Part shown: positions 28,425 through 38,330 of the stretch, piece by piece
Position numbering within the stretch: the first letter of the stretch is position 1
How the letters are laid out: each line of letters opens with the position of its first letter
Source of the DNA: Defluviitaleaceae bacterium
GTDB lineage: Bacteria > Bacillota > Clostridia > Lachnospirales > WRAX01
Assembly: GCA_009779935.1 (NCBI GenBank)
Contig: WRAX01000008.1
Location: 1-64,000 of the forward strand
Length of the DNA stretch: 64,000 nucleotides
Direction of reading: 5' to 3'
Notes under the pieces: model-generated
What the model saw: the letters and a program-made list of their open reading frames with translations, nothing else
What the model was told of the DNA's origin: nothing
The model's database searches: none
Made by a program: the position numbers and the translations under genes

Positions 28425-29816
28425 TTATGCAAGGATTAGGGCAAGCAATTCCCCAATATTGGCAACGCCGAGGATTTTTACCCCACCCGGGCGTTTAATA
28501 CCCTTTAAGTTGGCTTGTGGGATAATAATTTCTGTAAAAGCTAATTTTGCGGCTTCGTCAATACGTTTTTGTGTATGGTTTACAGCACGCACTTCGCCTG
28601 TTAACCCCACTTCGCCAAAAATTAGGGTTTCGGGGTTTATGGGCTTGTTTTTGTAACTGGATGCAATGGCGGCAATGGCGGCAAGATCGGCAGCAGGTTC
28701 GGTTAACTTCATACCGCCTGCTACATTTACATAACTATCCGCTTGGCTTAAATACAACCTGCAACGCTTTTCCAGCATGGCAAGCAGCATATTAATGCGG
28801 TTATAATCCATGCCGCTTACCACACGGCGGGGGTTGGGGGCTTTGGTAGGGGCAACAAGTGCTTGCACTTCCGCTAAAATAGGGCGGCTACCCTCCATAG
28901 CGCAAGTGATGATGGAGCCCGGCGCATCCAGCGGGCGGCCTGTTAACATATATTCGGATGGGTTGGTAATGGGTTTTAAGCCACCTTCGTCCATTTCAAA
29001 AATGCCAATTTCGCCGGTGCCGCCAAAACGGTTTTTAACCGCACGGATAATGCGGAAGCCCCCATGGCGTTCGCCCTCAAAATACAGCACACAGTCCACC
29101 ATATGCTCCAAAATTTTAGGGCCTGCAATTGCCCCTTCTTTGGTAACATGCCCAACAATGATGGTTGCCATGCCCCGCTCTTTTGCAAGGCGCATAAAAA
29201 ACGCCGTTGCCTCCCGCACTTGGGTTACAGAGCCCGCAGCGGACGTAAGGTCGCTGTGCATCATAGTTTGAATAGAGTCGATTACAAGCAAATGGGGGCT
29301 TAAACGGTGTATTTCACCTTCGATAGCGGCAAGGTCGCTTTCCGCTAATATATAGGTATTTTCGCCAAATTGCCCAAGGCGGGCGGCACGCAGGTTTATT
29401 TGCCCTGCCGATTCCTCCCCGGATACATATAGGATGGTAAATGGCTTGTTTTGGCAAATTTGCAATAGGATGGTGGATTTGCCAATACCGGGCTCCCCGC
29501 CCAATAGCATTAGAGAGCCGGGGACGATGCCGCCCGACAGCACCCTGTCCAGCTCCGTTAAGCCTGTGGGGAATTTTTCGTCTGCTATGGATTTTATTTC
29601 GCTAAGGCGGGTTGATGTGCCCGTGGATGGGGTGGGGGCAAATCGGCCACCGCCTGCGTGTCCACGCCCTATGGTTTTTTTGGCAATAGCAACGGATTCT
29701 TCAAAGGTGTTGTAGGCATGGCAGGCGGGGCATTTGCCAAGCCACCGACCCGTTTCGTGGCCGCAGGCACTACATGTAAAAATTGTTTTAGTCTTGGGCA
29801 TCTTCTTCCTCTTCAT
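28425..29816 (-). CDS. radA: DNA repair protein RadA
   Basis: CSACGHETGRWLGKCPAC zinc finger; GEPGIGKST Walker A; KNRFGGTGEIGIFEM. Confidence 0.96.
   Translation of the reverse strand: MKRKKMPKTKTIFTCSACGHETGRWLGKCPACHAYNTFEESVAIAKKTIGRGHAGGGRFAPTPSTGTSTRLSEIKSIADEKFPTGLTELDRVLSGGIVPGSLMLLGGEPGIGKSTILLQICQNKPFTILYVSGEESAGQINLRAARLGQFGENTYILAESDLAAIEGEIHRLSPHLLVIDSIQTMMHSDLTSAAGSVTQVREATAFFMRLAKERGMATIIVGHVTKEGAIAGPKILEHMVDCVLYFEGERHGGFRIIRAVKNRFGGTGEIGIFEMDEGGLKPITNPSEYMLTGRPLDAPGSIITCAMEGSRPILAEVQALVAPTKAPNPRRVVSGMDYNRINMLLAMLEKRCRLYLSQADSYVNVAGGMKLTEPAADLAAIAAIASSYKNKPINPETLIFGEVGLTGEVRAVNHTQKRIDEAAKLAFTEIIIPQANLKGIKRPGGVKILGVANIGELLALILA
29624..29671. repeat. REP-like hairpin, degenerate copy H9 inside radA
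   Basis: TGGATGGGGTGGGGGCAAATCGGCCACCGCCTGCGTGTCCACGCCCTA, alignable to H8. Confidence 0.75.
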
Positions 29817-31104
29817 CAGTTGCGGGGGCGGGTATTTTTGCCCGCAGGCTGGCTATTATGCCCCTTTCCAAGGTTTCTACGGTAAAGGACATGTCGTTAT
29901 ACTCAATAACCTCGCCTTCTTCGGGTATGTAATCCCGTAGGCCCATCACATAACCCGCCACCGTGTCATAATCTTCGGAGGTCAGTTCACGCTCAAAAAA
30001 CTTATTAAAATCATCAAGGCGCACAGTGCCTGCAATGATATATTCATCTTGGTTGCCCGTAGGGGCTATTTCGGTTTTTTTGGTTTGTTGCTCTTCTTGG
30101 TCATCTTCATCAAAAATATCGCCCACAATGGTTTCCACCAAATCTTCTATGGTGCAAAGCCCTTGTGTGCCGCCAAATTCGTCTTTTATAATGGCAATGG
30201 TTGCCCCTTCGTGCTTCATACGTGCAAAAAGGGAGGAAAGGGTGTGGTATTCCATGGCGATAAAGGGTATGCGCATAAAATCTTCCAGCTTAAAATTTTC
30301 CCTGTCCGATTCCAAGATAAAATCTTTGAAGTTGATGGTGCCCTTAATATCGTCCACATCTTCATCATAAACAGGCAGGCGGGAAAAACGCTCTTCCTTA
30401 AAAACTTCCAAAACTTGGTTATAATTACTGTTTATATGCACGGCCACCATGTCCACACGGGGGGTCATAATATCCCGCACATCCCCGTCCTTAAATCCCA
30501 GTACGGCTTCCAGCATTTCGCTTTCTTCTTCTTCGATAACCGACTCCTCAGTGGACATTTCGATGTATGTTTTAAGCTCTTGCTTCTTTTGTTCTTGCTC
30601 CTCCGCATCATCCTTACTGTCCATAAACGAAAAAACTTTGTTTATTACAGCATTTAGCACATTACTAATAGGGGAGAGGATAAAAACCACCCAAGAAATA
30701 GGGCGGGACACAAAAAGGCTTATACGCCCGGGGTTTTTTGTGGCAATAACCTTTGGCATAATATCACCAAAAACAATTACCACAACAGATGTGATAGCTG
30801 TGGCTATGGCCACATTGCGCACCTCGGTTTCGTAACTAGTGGAGATGTGGATGGCAAAACTGGTTACAATGGTTGTTAGTAAAATTGTAACCATATTATT
30901 GCCGATGAGAACAGATGATAAAAGCCTATCCTTTTTACCAACAAGCTTTTCCACAGCATTTGCCCGTTTTTTACCTTCCTCTTTCAGCCTGCGCACAGTT
31001 ACGTTGCTAACGGAGGTTAGGGCGGTTTCGCTCATAGAAAACAGGAAACCAAATAACAAAAGGACAAAAGCAAAAATCACCTGCCCCGTACTACCAGATG
31101 GCAC
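29788..31104 (-). CDS. CNNM/CorC-HlyC family transporter (hemolysin-like)
   Basis: DUF21 TM domain, CBS pair (IMTPRVDMVAV, DEFGGTQGLCTIEDLVETIVGDI), CorC_HlyC C-terminus. Confidence 0.93.
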   Translation of the reverse strand: MPSGSTGQVIFAFVLLLFGFLFSMSETALTSVSNVTVRRLKEEGKKRANAVEKLVGKKDRLLSSVLIGNNMVTILLTTIVTSFAIHISTSYETEVRNVAIATAITSVVVIVFGDIMPKVIATKNPGRISLFVSRPISWVVFILSPISNVLNAVINKVFSFMDSKDDAEEQEQKKQELKTYIEMSTEESVIEEEESEMLEAVLGFKDGDVRDIMTPRVDMVAVHINSNYNQVLEVFKEERFSRLPVYDEDVDDIKGTINFKDFILESDRENFKLEDFMRIPFIAMEYHTLSSLFARMKHEGATIAIIKDEFGGTQGLCTIEDLVETIVGDIFDEDDQEEQQTKKTEIAPTGNQDEYIIAGTVRLDDFNKFFERELTSEDYDTVAGYVMGLRDYIPEEGEVIEYNDMSFTVETLERGIIASLRAKIPAPATDEEEEDAQD

Positions 31105-31194
31105 TTACACCACTCCTTAGAATGTATTTATATAACAGTATATCATAAGCTTATGGAAATTTCAACCACAATATTTGGATTGGATTGATGATAA

Positions 31195-31220
31195 AAACCA
31201 CGCCGCCAAAGACGTGGTTT
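31195..31220. terminator. Intrinsic terminator
   Basis: AAAACCACG ccgccaaaga CGTGGTTT. Confidence 0.6.
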
Positions 31221-31231
31221 AATATACTAAA

Positions 31232-31798
31232 TTATTCAATCCGAAAGTGTTGCTGTATTCGCTCTCTCGCCTCTTCGGGCGTGGATGCACCAACTGCAAT
31301 AGTGCGTGATGAAGCGCCGGCACCCAAGTATGGAGCATGAACCACAATTATACTATCCCGCATCAAAAATCTTGAAGAGATAAAACCGAAAACATTCATG
31401 TCAGCCCAGCTTTCGCCTTCTCTTGGATAAAACAGCGATGCCATACGAAAGCCTTGTGACGATGGATTTTGAAACACCAAATCCCAACTTAACGGCCTAT
31501 GTGTTTCGGGATATTCCAAAATCTTGATTGTGCCGCTAAATGTAGTACTCATAGAAAAAACATTTATGCTGTACCTGCCGTTAATCATTACGGTTCTGTA
31601 TTCTATGTGGTTGGGGTCGTCACGAGCAATTTCTATGGAAGCGGCTTCTATGTCTATTGGTATGGAGATGTTAGATATAACTATAATGGCAAGCACAAAC
31701 ACTAAAAACATAATGAAAAGTGTGAGTATAACAATTTTGAATATCCGTTGGGCTTTTGTTGGTGGAGCCCACGGGTTACCATACGTTGATACTATCAT
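31232..31798 (-). CDS. Hypothetical single-TM protein
   Basis: 188-aa ORF with N-terminal TM. Confidence 0.55.
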   Translation of the reverse strand: MIVSTYGNPWAPPTKAQRIFKIVILTLFIMFLVFVLAIIVISNISIPIDIEAASIEIARDDPNHIEYRTVMINGRYSINVFSMSTTFSGTIKILEYPETHRPLSWDLVFQNPSSQGFRMASLFYPREGESWADMNVFGFISSRFLMRDSIIVVHAPYLGAGASSRTIAVGASTPEEARERIQQHFRIE

Positions 31799-31802
31799 TA
31801 TG

Positions 31803-32915
31803 CTACCAGACTTGAAGCCAATATGTTGTTGGTCTTATTATAGTAACATGTAGAGGCAGAGACACCAAACTATAATTGTGAATGAGTGTATCCAGAAACC
31901 TAAAATCAGCGTGATGCCATCCTTCGCTATGTAAAGCAAAGTGGTTGCTGCTAAACGACCTGGAATCCCATGAAGTGACTATATTTCCTGACATTTGTGT
32001 TGGAAATTGCACCCATCCTTGTGTGCGACCAGCAATTCTATCGATTTGAGCCATTGGAATGAAGGCTCGACCAGGCCACCTATTATTCACATCTTCCATT
32101 AAAATGGTTCTTGTGGTTATGTATCCAACAAATTGATTTGATATTGTATTGCCTGCAACATTACCTATTCTGATATTAAAAGGTGCATTAACAAACCCAC
32201 TTGTAAGGTTTTGGATATTTCCTAAAAAAGAGGATATAGCAGAAACGGGTCCACCCATAACTTCAAAACCAACCTGAGCAACCGCCCAAGCGAACTGAGA
32301 CCAATTTACAGAAGAATGAACATTATTCATAACCTGTTGTGTGTTTATAGGTATTGCAACATCAATAAATCTAAACTGAAAACCTCTATACGTAGTAAAG
32401 AAATGGCCATACCGAGAAGTGTCTACAAAGGGCTCAAAATTAGTTCGGCTTGATGGTGGCACTGAAAATATAATGCCGGGGATATCCAAACCATCATCTA
32501 TAAGCATTTGCACCCTGTGCAGGGCAAGGGCATATAAATCATTATTTAATAGATTAAGAGCCTCGCAACTATCCAGTTGCCTTGCTTCCAGCACCCCTAT
32601 TTCACTAAACAGCTGAGTATTGTCTTGTAAATCAAAAGCGTTGAATGGTGAGTAATGTTGAGTGTGCATATCATAATCACAACCGAAGAATGCTTCCACG
32701 AGGTATCCAGCAATTTCATCGAATACCACCCCATTAAAGTGATCCACTTCCACAACGAATAATGGTATACTGCTTAGTTTTGAAAAATCTAATGCAGATG
32801 CGCTAAATTCATCGATTGTTTGAAATTCATTAGAAAATTCTTCGGCTTGCAAAGGAACGGCAAAACCCAAAGCCATAACAGCTACCATAAATAACGATAA
32901 AACTCTCTTTCGCAT
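31803..32915 (-). CDS. Hypothetical secreted protein
   Basis: 370 aa with signal peptide MRKRVLSLFMVAVMALGFAVPLQA. Confidence 0.6.
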   Translation of the reverse strand: MRKRVLSLFMVAVMALGFAVPLQAEEFSNEFQTIDEFSASALDFSKLSSIPLFVVEVDHFNGVVFDEIAGYLVEAFFGCDYDMHTQHYSPFNAFDLQDNTQLFSEIGVLEARQLDSCEALNLLNNDLYALALHRVQMLIDDGLDIPGIIFSVPPSSRTNFEPFVDTSRYGHFFTTYRGFQFRFIDVAIPINTQQVMNNVHSSVNWSQFAWAVAQVGFEVMGGPVSAISSFLGNIQNLTSGFVNAPFNIRIGNVAGNTISNQFVGYITTRTILMEDVNNRWPGRAFIPMAQIDRIAGRTQGWVQFPTQMSGNIVTSWDSRSFSSNHFALHSEGWHHADFRFLDTLIHNYSLVSLPLHVTIIRPTTYWLQVW

Positions 32916-33092
32916 AACAAATTCCTCCTATGTATTTAGTGTGTTGCGGTATATCCGCAATCCCGCTTTTGGGGCGGCTGTACATTCCAGCCCCTTCACA
33001 TCACGTGATACTAATATTATATACATATATATACACTATGTCAAGGAGAACTATAAGCAAATTTCGCCAAAATTCTAACCTAATAATATGTG

Positions 33093-33106
33093 TTTCGTTA
33101 ACGAAA
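33093..33106. promoter_or_regulatory. Perfect 14-bp palindrome, candidate operator
   Basis: TTTCGTTAACGAAA. Confidence 0.4.
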
Positions 33107-33248
33107 AATGTCGGGTATGTGAAAATGGGGTTATTACACTGGAAAGGAGGTGAAAAAGTGAGAGCTTTCTCATTAAAACCATTATGAAACTATCACACAA
33201 TTTTGTCAACATAAGTTTATAATTTTTATGCACGTTAGTTATACCGAA

Positions 33249-34862
33249 CTAATAGCAAGCAATAGACGAATCGCAACGGGGCTCGCAACCGCCGATTAAC
33301 ACACCGTTTTGGCTGTTGCGCCAGATGATTTGACCACGCCCAAAGCCGCCACTGTCCAGTGCTACGCTTATGTTGTGGCCACGTCGGGCAAGCCCTTGGG
33401 CGATGTGCATAGGAAAGCCATGCTCTATGGTAAAATTTTTGCCTTCCATCCATTGCCAGCGGGGGGCATCCAGGCTGGCTTGGGGATTTAAGCCGAAATC
33501 CACCGTATTCATCACCATTTGCAGGTGGCCTTGGGGCTGCATATAGCCGCCCATAACCCCAAAGGGGCCCACGGCCTGCCCGTCCTTGGTCATAAAGCCG
33601 GGGATGATGGTATGCAGGGTTTTTTTACCACCGCTTAGAGCATTGGGGTGGGTGGGGTCCAAACTAAAATCCGCCCCTCGGTTTTGCAGGGCAATGCCTG
33701 TGCCGGGGACAACAATACCCGAGCCAAAACCCATATAATTACTTTGTATAAAGCTTATCATATTACCTTCCCCATCGGCGGCGCAAAGGTATACAGTGCC
33801 GCCGGGGGTTGGGGCATGCACAAGGGGCTCGCCTGCTGTATCTGTTATTTGGTAGCGAAGCTTTTCAGCAAAAGTCTCGCTTAATAAGTCCGCCGGGTCA
33901 AATTGCATATGGGCGGGGTCGGTTACATGGTATTTTGTGGCGGCAAAGGCCAGCTTCATGGCTTCAAATTGTCGGTGCAGGCTCAACTCGCAGTCCCTGT
34001 GGGTAAAATCCCATGTTTTTAGGGTGTTTAGGGCGATAAGGGCGGCTATGCCCTGTCCATTGGGGGGCATCTCCCATACATCATAACCACGGTAGTTTAC
34101 GCTTATTGGGGCATCCCAGCTGTTTTTATGGGCTACAAGGTCTTCTTTTGTAATATAGCCGCCGTGTTTGGCGGCATGGGTTGCAATTTCATCTGCCAGT
34201 GCGCCTGTGTAAAAGCTTGCGGCATTGGTTTTACTTAGTTCTTCCAAGGTATTGGCGTGGCCTTCCAGCTTCCAAATATCGCCAATTTGGGGGGCTTTGC
34301 CGTTTTTGGTAAAGGTGGCTTGCCACCCATCAAATTCTGCCCCTTGGTTTTTTGCATATGCTACCGCTGCCCGCTCCCAAAAATACCCAACAGCAGGGGA
34401 GATGGGGAAGCCATATCGGGCGTAGTTTATGGCAGGCTTTAAGGTATCGGTCAAAGGTAAATTGCCAAATTTTGCGGACAAATCCGCCCACGCAGATGGT
34501 GCGCCGGGCACGGTAACGGGTGCATAGCCCATTTTTGGCATGGTATCATGCCCTGCATCCCGCATTTTTTCCAAGGTTATACCCATGGGGGCCTTTCCGC
34601 TGGCGTTAAGACCATGTAGTTTGCGCTCTTTTTCAATCCATATTAGGGCAAAAACATCGCCGCCAATACCGTTGCTTGTGGACTCTACCACCGTTAGGGT
34701 TGCGGCGGCGGCTATGGCTGCATCTATGGCATTGCCGCCGTTTTTTAGTATGTCCAGCCCCGCCTGTGCGGCAAGGGGTTGGCTGGTGGCCACCATGCCC
34801 TTTTGGGCATATTGCACCATGCGTCGGGATGGGTGGGGGTAGGTGTTGGGGTTCTGGTTCAT
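33249..34862 (-). CDS. ggt: Gamma-glutamyltransferase
   Basis: 537 aa; GGNAIDAAIAAAATLTVVESTSNGIGGD; TVYLCAADGEGNMISFIQSNYMGFGSG. Confidence 0.93.
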   Translation of the reverse strand: MNQNPNTYPHPSRRMVQYAQKGMVATSQPLAAQAGLDILKNGGNAIDAAIAAAATLTVVESTSNGIGGDVFALIWIEKERKLHGLNASGKAPMGITLEKMRDAGHDTMPKMGYAPVTVPGAPSAWADLSAKFGNLPLTDTLKPAINYARYGFPISPAVGYFWERAAVAYAKNQGAEFDGWQATFTKNGKAPQIGDIWKLEGHANTLEELSKTNAASFYTGALADEIATHAAKHGGYITKEDLVAHKNSWDAPISVNYRGYDVWEMPPNGQGIAALIALNTLKTWDFTHRDCELSLHRQFEAMKLAFAATKYHVTDPAHMQFDPADLLSETFAEKLRYQITDTAGEPLVHAPTPGGTVYLCAADGEGNMISFIQSNYMGFGSGIVVPGTGIALQNRGADFSLDPTHPNALSGGKKTLHTIIPGFMTKDGQAVGPFGVMGGYMQPQGHLQMVMNTVDFGLNPQASLDAPRWQWMEGKNFTIEHGFPMHIAQGLARRGHNISVALDSGGFGRGQIIWRNSQNGVLIGGCEPRCDSSIACY

Positions 34863-36082
34863 TAAAAATCCTCCTTTGCAAAATAGCCCATGTGGTAATC
34901 ATAATTACCCATGTTTGGCGGGGTTATAAGGGATTTTGTAAGCAGTTCGCCGGCATTGCCCTGCTTGTCAAACAAAAAAATTTCATCTTTGCCAAGGCGG
35001 TATGTAAGCTTTTCCTCCGCCCCATGGGCTTTAATTTCAAAGGCATAATACTGCTTAAAAGCATCGGGTAAGGCATTGTATTTATCTTTGGTAATTTCTT
35101 TGTACAACTTGCGGTGGTAAAGCCCGCCGGCAAGGGTTTCCAGCACCTCGTCCCCGCAGTTTGTAAGGCATGACAGTAACATATAAAAATGTTCGTCCGA
35201 TACGGACAAAAAGTCCTGTAAATCAGCATTTCCCGCAAAAACCTTGCCCATGCCGATGGATGGGTAGCAGCATTTTCCAACCTGACAAAGGCGGGTGAAG
35301 AGTAGTTTAAGCATTTGTTGTGCCACAAGGCTGGTTTTGTGCAGATACACGTTTTTAAGCATATAAATCCTTGCCATAACAAAATCTTCCGCTACCGATG
35401 TGCCTTTGCCCTCATCCAACCCAATTACCACACGCCCGTTATAAATGCCCACGGTAAGCATATTTAACAGCCATTCCAAGTCAAAACGCCCGTATCCGGA
35501 GCCCGTCATATGGCTATCCCTTAAAAGATAGTCCATTTTATCCACATCAATTGTGCTGTCAATTATCCTGCCCGAATGGCTGTGGGCAGGGTGGGATGTT
35601 AGAATATTGCAGACGATTATGGGCGCATCCGGATTGTAGGCAGTTAGCAGGCGGTTTATTTCCGTATCACCAAGTATTATTTGCTTCGTCCACGTTTCGT
35701 GGTGGATGCCGGTTAGCTCTTCCGTTACATGGGATAGAATACCATGGCCAATATCATGCAGCAGGGCAGCAACCACCGCCAAAGGCGCATCCCGCCTAAT
35801 TTCTGCAAAAAAGGCTGTTTTTTTAGGGCAGGGTTGCGTTTTACTTTCCAGTGCCAAAATTTGGGCAATAACCCGCTTGGCAAGGTATGCCACGCCAATG
35901 GAATGGGCAAAGCGGGTGTGGGTGGCATTGGGATAGGCAAAATCCGCCATACCAAGCTGCTTTATGCGCCTTAGCCGCTGAAATTCTTTGCTGTCTATTA
36001 AATCGATTATTAGGTTGTTTACAACATCATCACCCATGTCAAGGTTAATAACATCATGTACGGGACAGCGGAAAATTTTCAC
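34862..36082 (-). CDS. HD-domain phosphohydrolase (dGTPase-like/SAMHD1-like)
   Basis: RLRRIKQLGMADFAYPNATHTRFAHSIGVAYLA; LLHDIGHGILSH; DVDKMDYLLRDS. Confidence 0.9.
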   Translation of the reverse strand: MKIFRCPVHDVINLDMGDDVVNNLIIDLIDSKEFQRLRRIKQLGMADFAYPNATHTRFAHSIGVAYLAKRVIAQILALESKTQPCPKKTAFFAEIRRDAPLAVVAALLHDIGHGILSHVTEELTGIHHETWTKQIILGDTEINRLLTAYNPDAPIIVCNILTSHPAHSHSGRIIDSTIDVDKMDYLLRDSHMTGSGYGRFDLEWLLNMLTVGIYNGRVVIGLDEGKGTSVAEDFVMARIYMLKNVYLHKTSLVAQQMLKLLFTRLCQVGKCCYPSIGMGKVFAGNADLQDFLSVSDEHFYMLLSCLTNCGDEVLETLAGGLYHRKLYKEITKDKYNALPDAFKQYYAFEIKAHGAEEKLTYRLGKDEIFLFDKQGNAGELLTKSLITPPNMGNYDYHMGYFAKEDF

Positions 36083-36104
36083 ATGCCACCTCCAAAAATT
36101 AGGT

Positions 36105-36149
36105 TATACAGCGAACGCACAATCACGCTTTTCAGGTACGTTCGCTATA
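36105..36149. repeat. Short hairpin repeat family 4, copy 2
   Basis: TATACAGCGAACGCACAATCACG...CGTTCGCTATA, inverted relative to 185-227. Confidence 0.7.
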
Positions 36150-36238
36150 CCTGTCGTTAGTTTATTTGCCACTGTTTCTTAGAGCCTGTTTAGCATCTTT
36201 TTGCCGGCGGATTTGTGGGGCGGTCTTCCGTCTTTCAA

Positions 36239-36339
36239 TACCAATTCCAATTCGAAACATGGAAAAGGATATTTTGAAAATCGCAGGTTTCAGTGCGTTT
36301 TCAAAATGTGCTTTTCCATGATTGAGAATGGAATTGGTA
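36239..36339. mobile_element. MITE-like element family 1, copy D
   Basis: 101 bp, TA flanks. Confidence 0.9.
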
Positions 36340-36490
36340 CAAGAAGCGTCCCGGACGCCATATGCCCATAAGCGCATAAAGAGGGTGCGACGCAGAAAAA
36401 CGTAAAATTAGCCGCAAGGGCGGAGATAACGGTAGGCAACACAAAAGCAGATATTTTTTATGGCATATGCTTTTGTGTTGCATTTTACGC

Positions 36491-36967
36491 TTACTTGATT
36501 AAAACATGGTTATTGTTTTTTTCGCAAATTTCACCAGTGCCGGTGTACCCGATACTTAACCAAAAGGCATCATTGGAAGAAGTTAGGTAAATATACGGAA
36601 CAGACAATCTTTTTAGTTCATCCTCAGCATGAGCAACAAGGGTTTTGCCATAACCTTGTTTGCGACAGTCTTTGCGAATGTACATCTCTCTTATAAAACC
36701 ATAACCCTCTTTTTCACACCAATCACTTTTTGGGCTATCTATCTGATACATAATGAAACCCATCGGGGAGCCATCTATGTGCAAGATGTCAAGATAGGTG
36801 ATGGCATCTTTAACGCTTTGTATCATTGCTTTGCACATCCTAATAGGCGGGTTGTTATAGAGTGGTTCTTTCAAATCTTCAATGAAATACACCCCAACCA
36901 TCTGTGCAAAAGCGTCAAAATCTGAATCAGTGAATTTTTTTATCACTATTTTTGGTTGTTTTATCAT
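36491..36967 (-). CDS. GNAT N-acetyltransferase
   Basis: GFIREMYIRKDCRKQGYGKTLVAHAEDELKRL; internal start. Confidence 0.85.
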   Translation of the reverse strand: MIKQPKIVIKKFTDSDFDAFAQMVGVYFIEDLKEPLYNNPPIRMCKAMIQSVKDAITYLDILHIDGSPMGFIMYQIDSPKSDWCEKEGYGFIREMYIRKDCRKQGYGKTLVAHAEDELKRLSVPYIYLTSSNDAFWLSIGYTGTGEICEKNNNHVLIK

Positions 36968-37293
36968 AAACACTCTCCTTAAATTTTTGCGGAAAGTTAT
37001 GTTGAAATCACTCTCCGTGTTAAGATGGCAGCTGCTTTGTTTATCATAATAAATCATTCCCCTTTCAATTATTAGAATATCTATATCAACGCAAGAAAAA
37101 CTTGCGGAGTTTTTGCTGCACATAAATGCGATAAAGGGCGATCGTCCTTAGAACCTGTTACATAAGTGCGCTCTTTGTTTTAGTTCCTCAGCCAGTAAAG
37201 ATATTATATCACATCAATGATGCTTGTTGCCAGTTTATTCGGATTGCATTATTTCCGCCCAACACAGCGCACATCCTATTAGCTATTTTCATC

Positions 37294-38051
37294 TTACTTT
37301 ACAAGGTAGCTGCTCTCTATGCGTTCAAGATAGTCTTTAAAAGGTGCGGTAAACACCCTTGCATCATAAAAGGTGTTTTGGATTAAAGCTAAATTCTTCA
37401 TCTGTTCTGTAATTGGTTTAAGAAATCCCTCAAACTCGTCAAGTAATTTTTTTGCTGGTTTTCTGGAATTTAGCCCTTTGGTGCAACTTACTATTGTATC
37501 ACGAACAACCCTCCAATGCCTATCAAACAAATAATCCCTTCCCATGAGAACTGAAGAGCCGAAATCACATAGTTTTAACACGGTTTTATTTTCAAATTTC
37601 CCATACTCCTTTTTATCAGTACATTTTTTGCATGCGCATCCCCGTGGAAAGCGTTAATGGATGATGTTTCTTCGATGGCTTGCAAGTAACGCCTTAATAT
37701 CCAGCAAATATATAAAGGGTCTTTATCGGCAATATGAACACATAGGGTTTCTCCTTCAAAATACTCCATGCAGGAGATGGTGTATCCGTGAAACATGTGA
37801 GCAGCATATACTTTAATTGCATATTTCTCATCAGCTTTAACTGTTCTGCGTAGCTCGTTAACGGCTTGCTCTTCTCCCTTTACATCCCCGCTTTTAGTGA
37901 ATATTTTGAGTGCCTCGCAACGATCCAGCATGGGGTTGTGCATTAGATAAACTTCGCCGTTGGCACCCCCTCCTATTCGTTCAACGGCATTAAGGTTTGG
38001 ATACCCTTCGGTGCCGATTAATAGCTTTCCGTTCTTAATATTAATATCCAC
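37294..38051 (-). pseudogene. Protein-kinase-like gene split by -1 frameshift
   Basis: NAVERIGGGANGEVYLM..ALKIF ... FHGDAHAKNVLIK then, in -1 frame, KEYGKFENKTVLKLCDFGSSV. Confidence 0.75.
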
Positions 38052-38330
38052 AAGGGCAACTCCTTAAAGCGAAATTGGTCATATCCATAATACCCGCTTG
38101 GTACTATTATAGCATGCCTGCGGGGAATTTGCAAATGGTGTTGGCAGGCGGTGCAAGGTGGTATAATTTGTTTATTGATAATCTCGCATAATTTTCAATA
38201 AATTTCGGATTGGAATACATGTATTACATCACCCGCTGCAAAAAATGTCAGATTTTGAAAACCTTGCAAAACTTAGCAGGTTGTGTTATAATTTTGAGAT
38301 GTAACTTTGACTATGCAGGAGGATGTTGTG

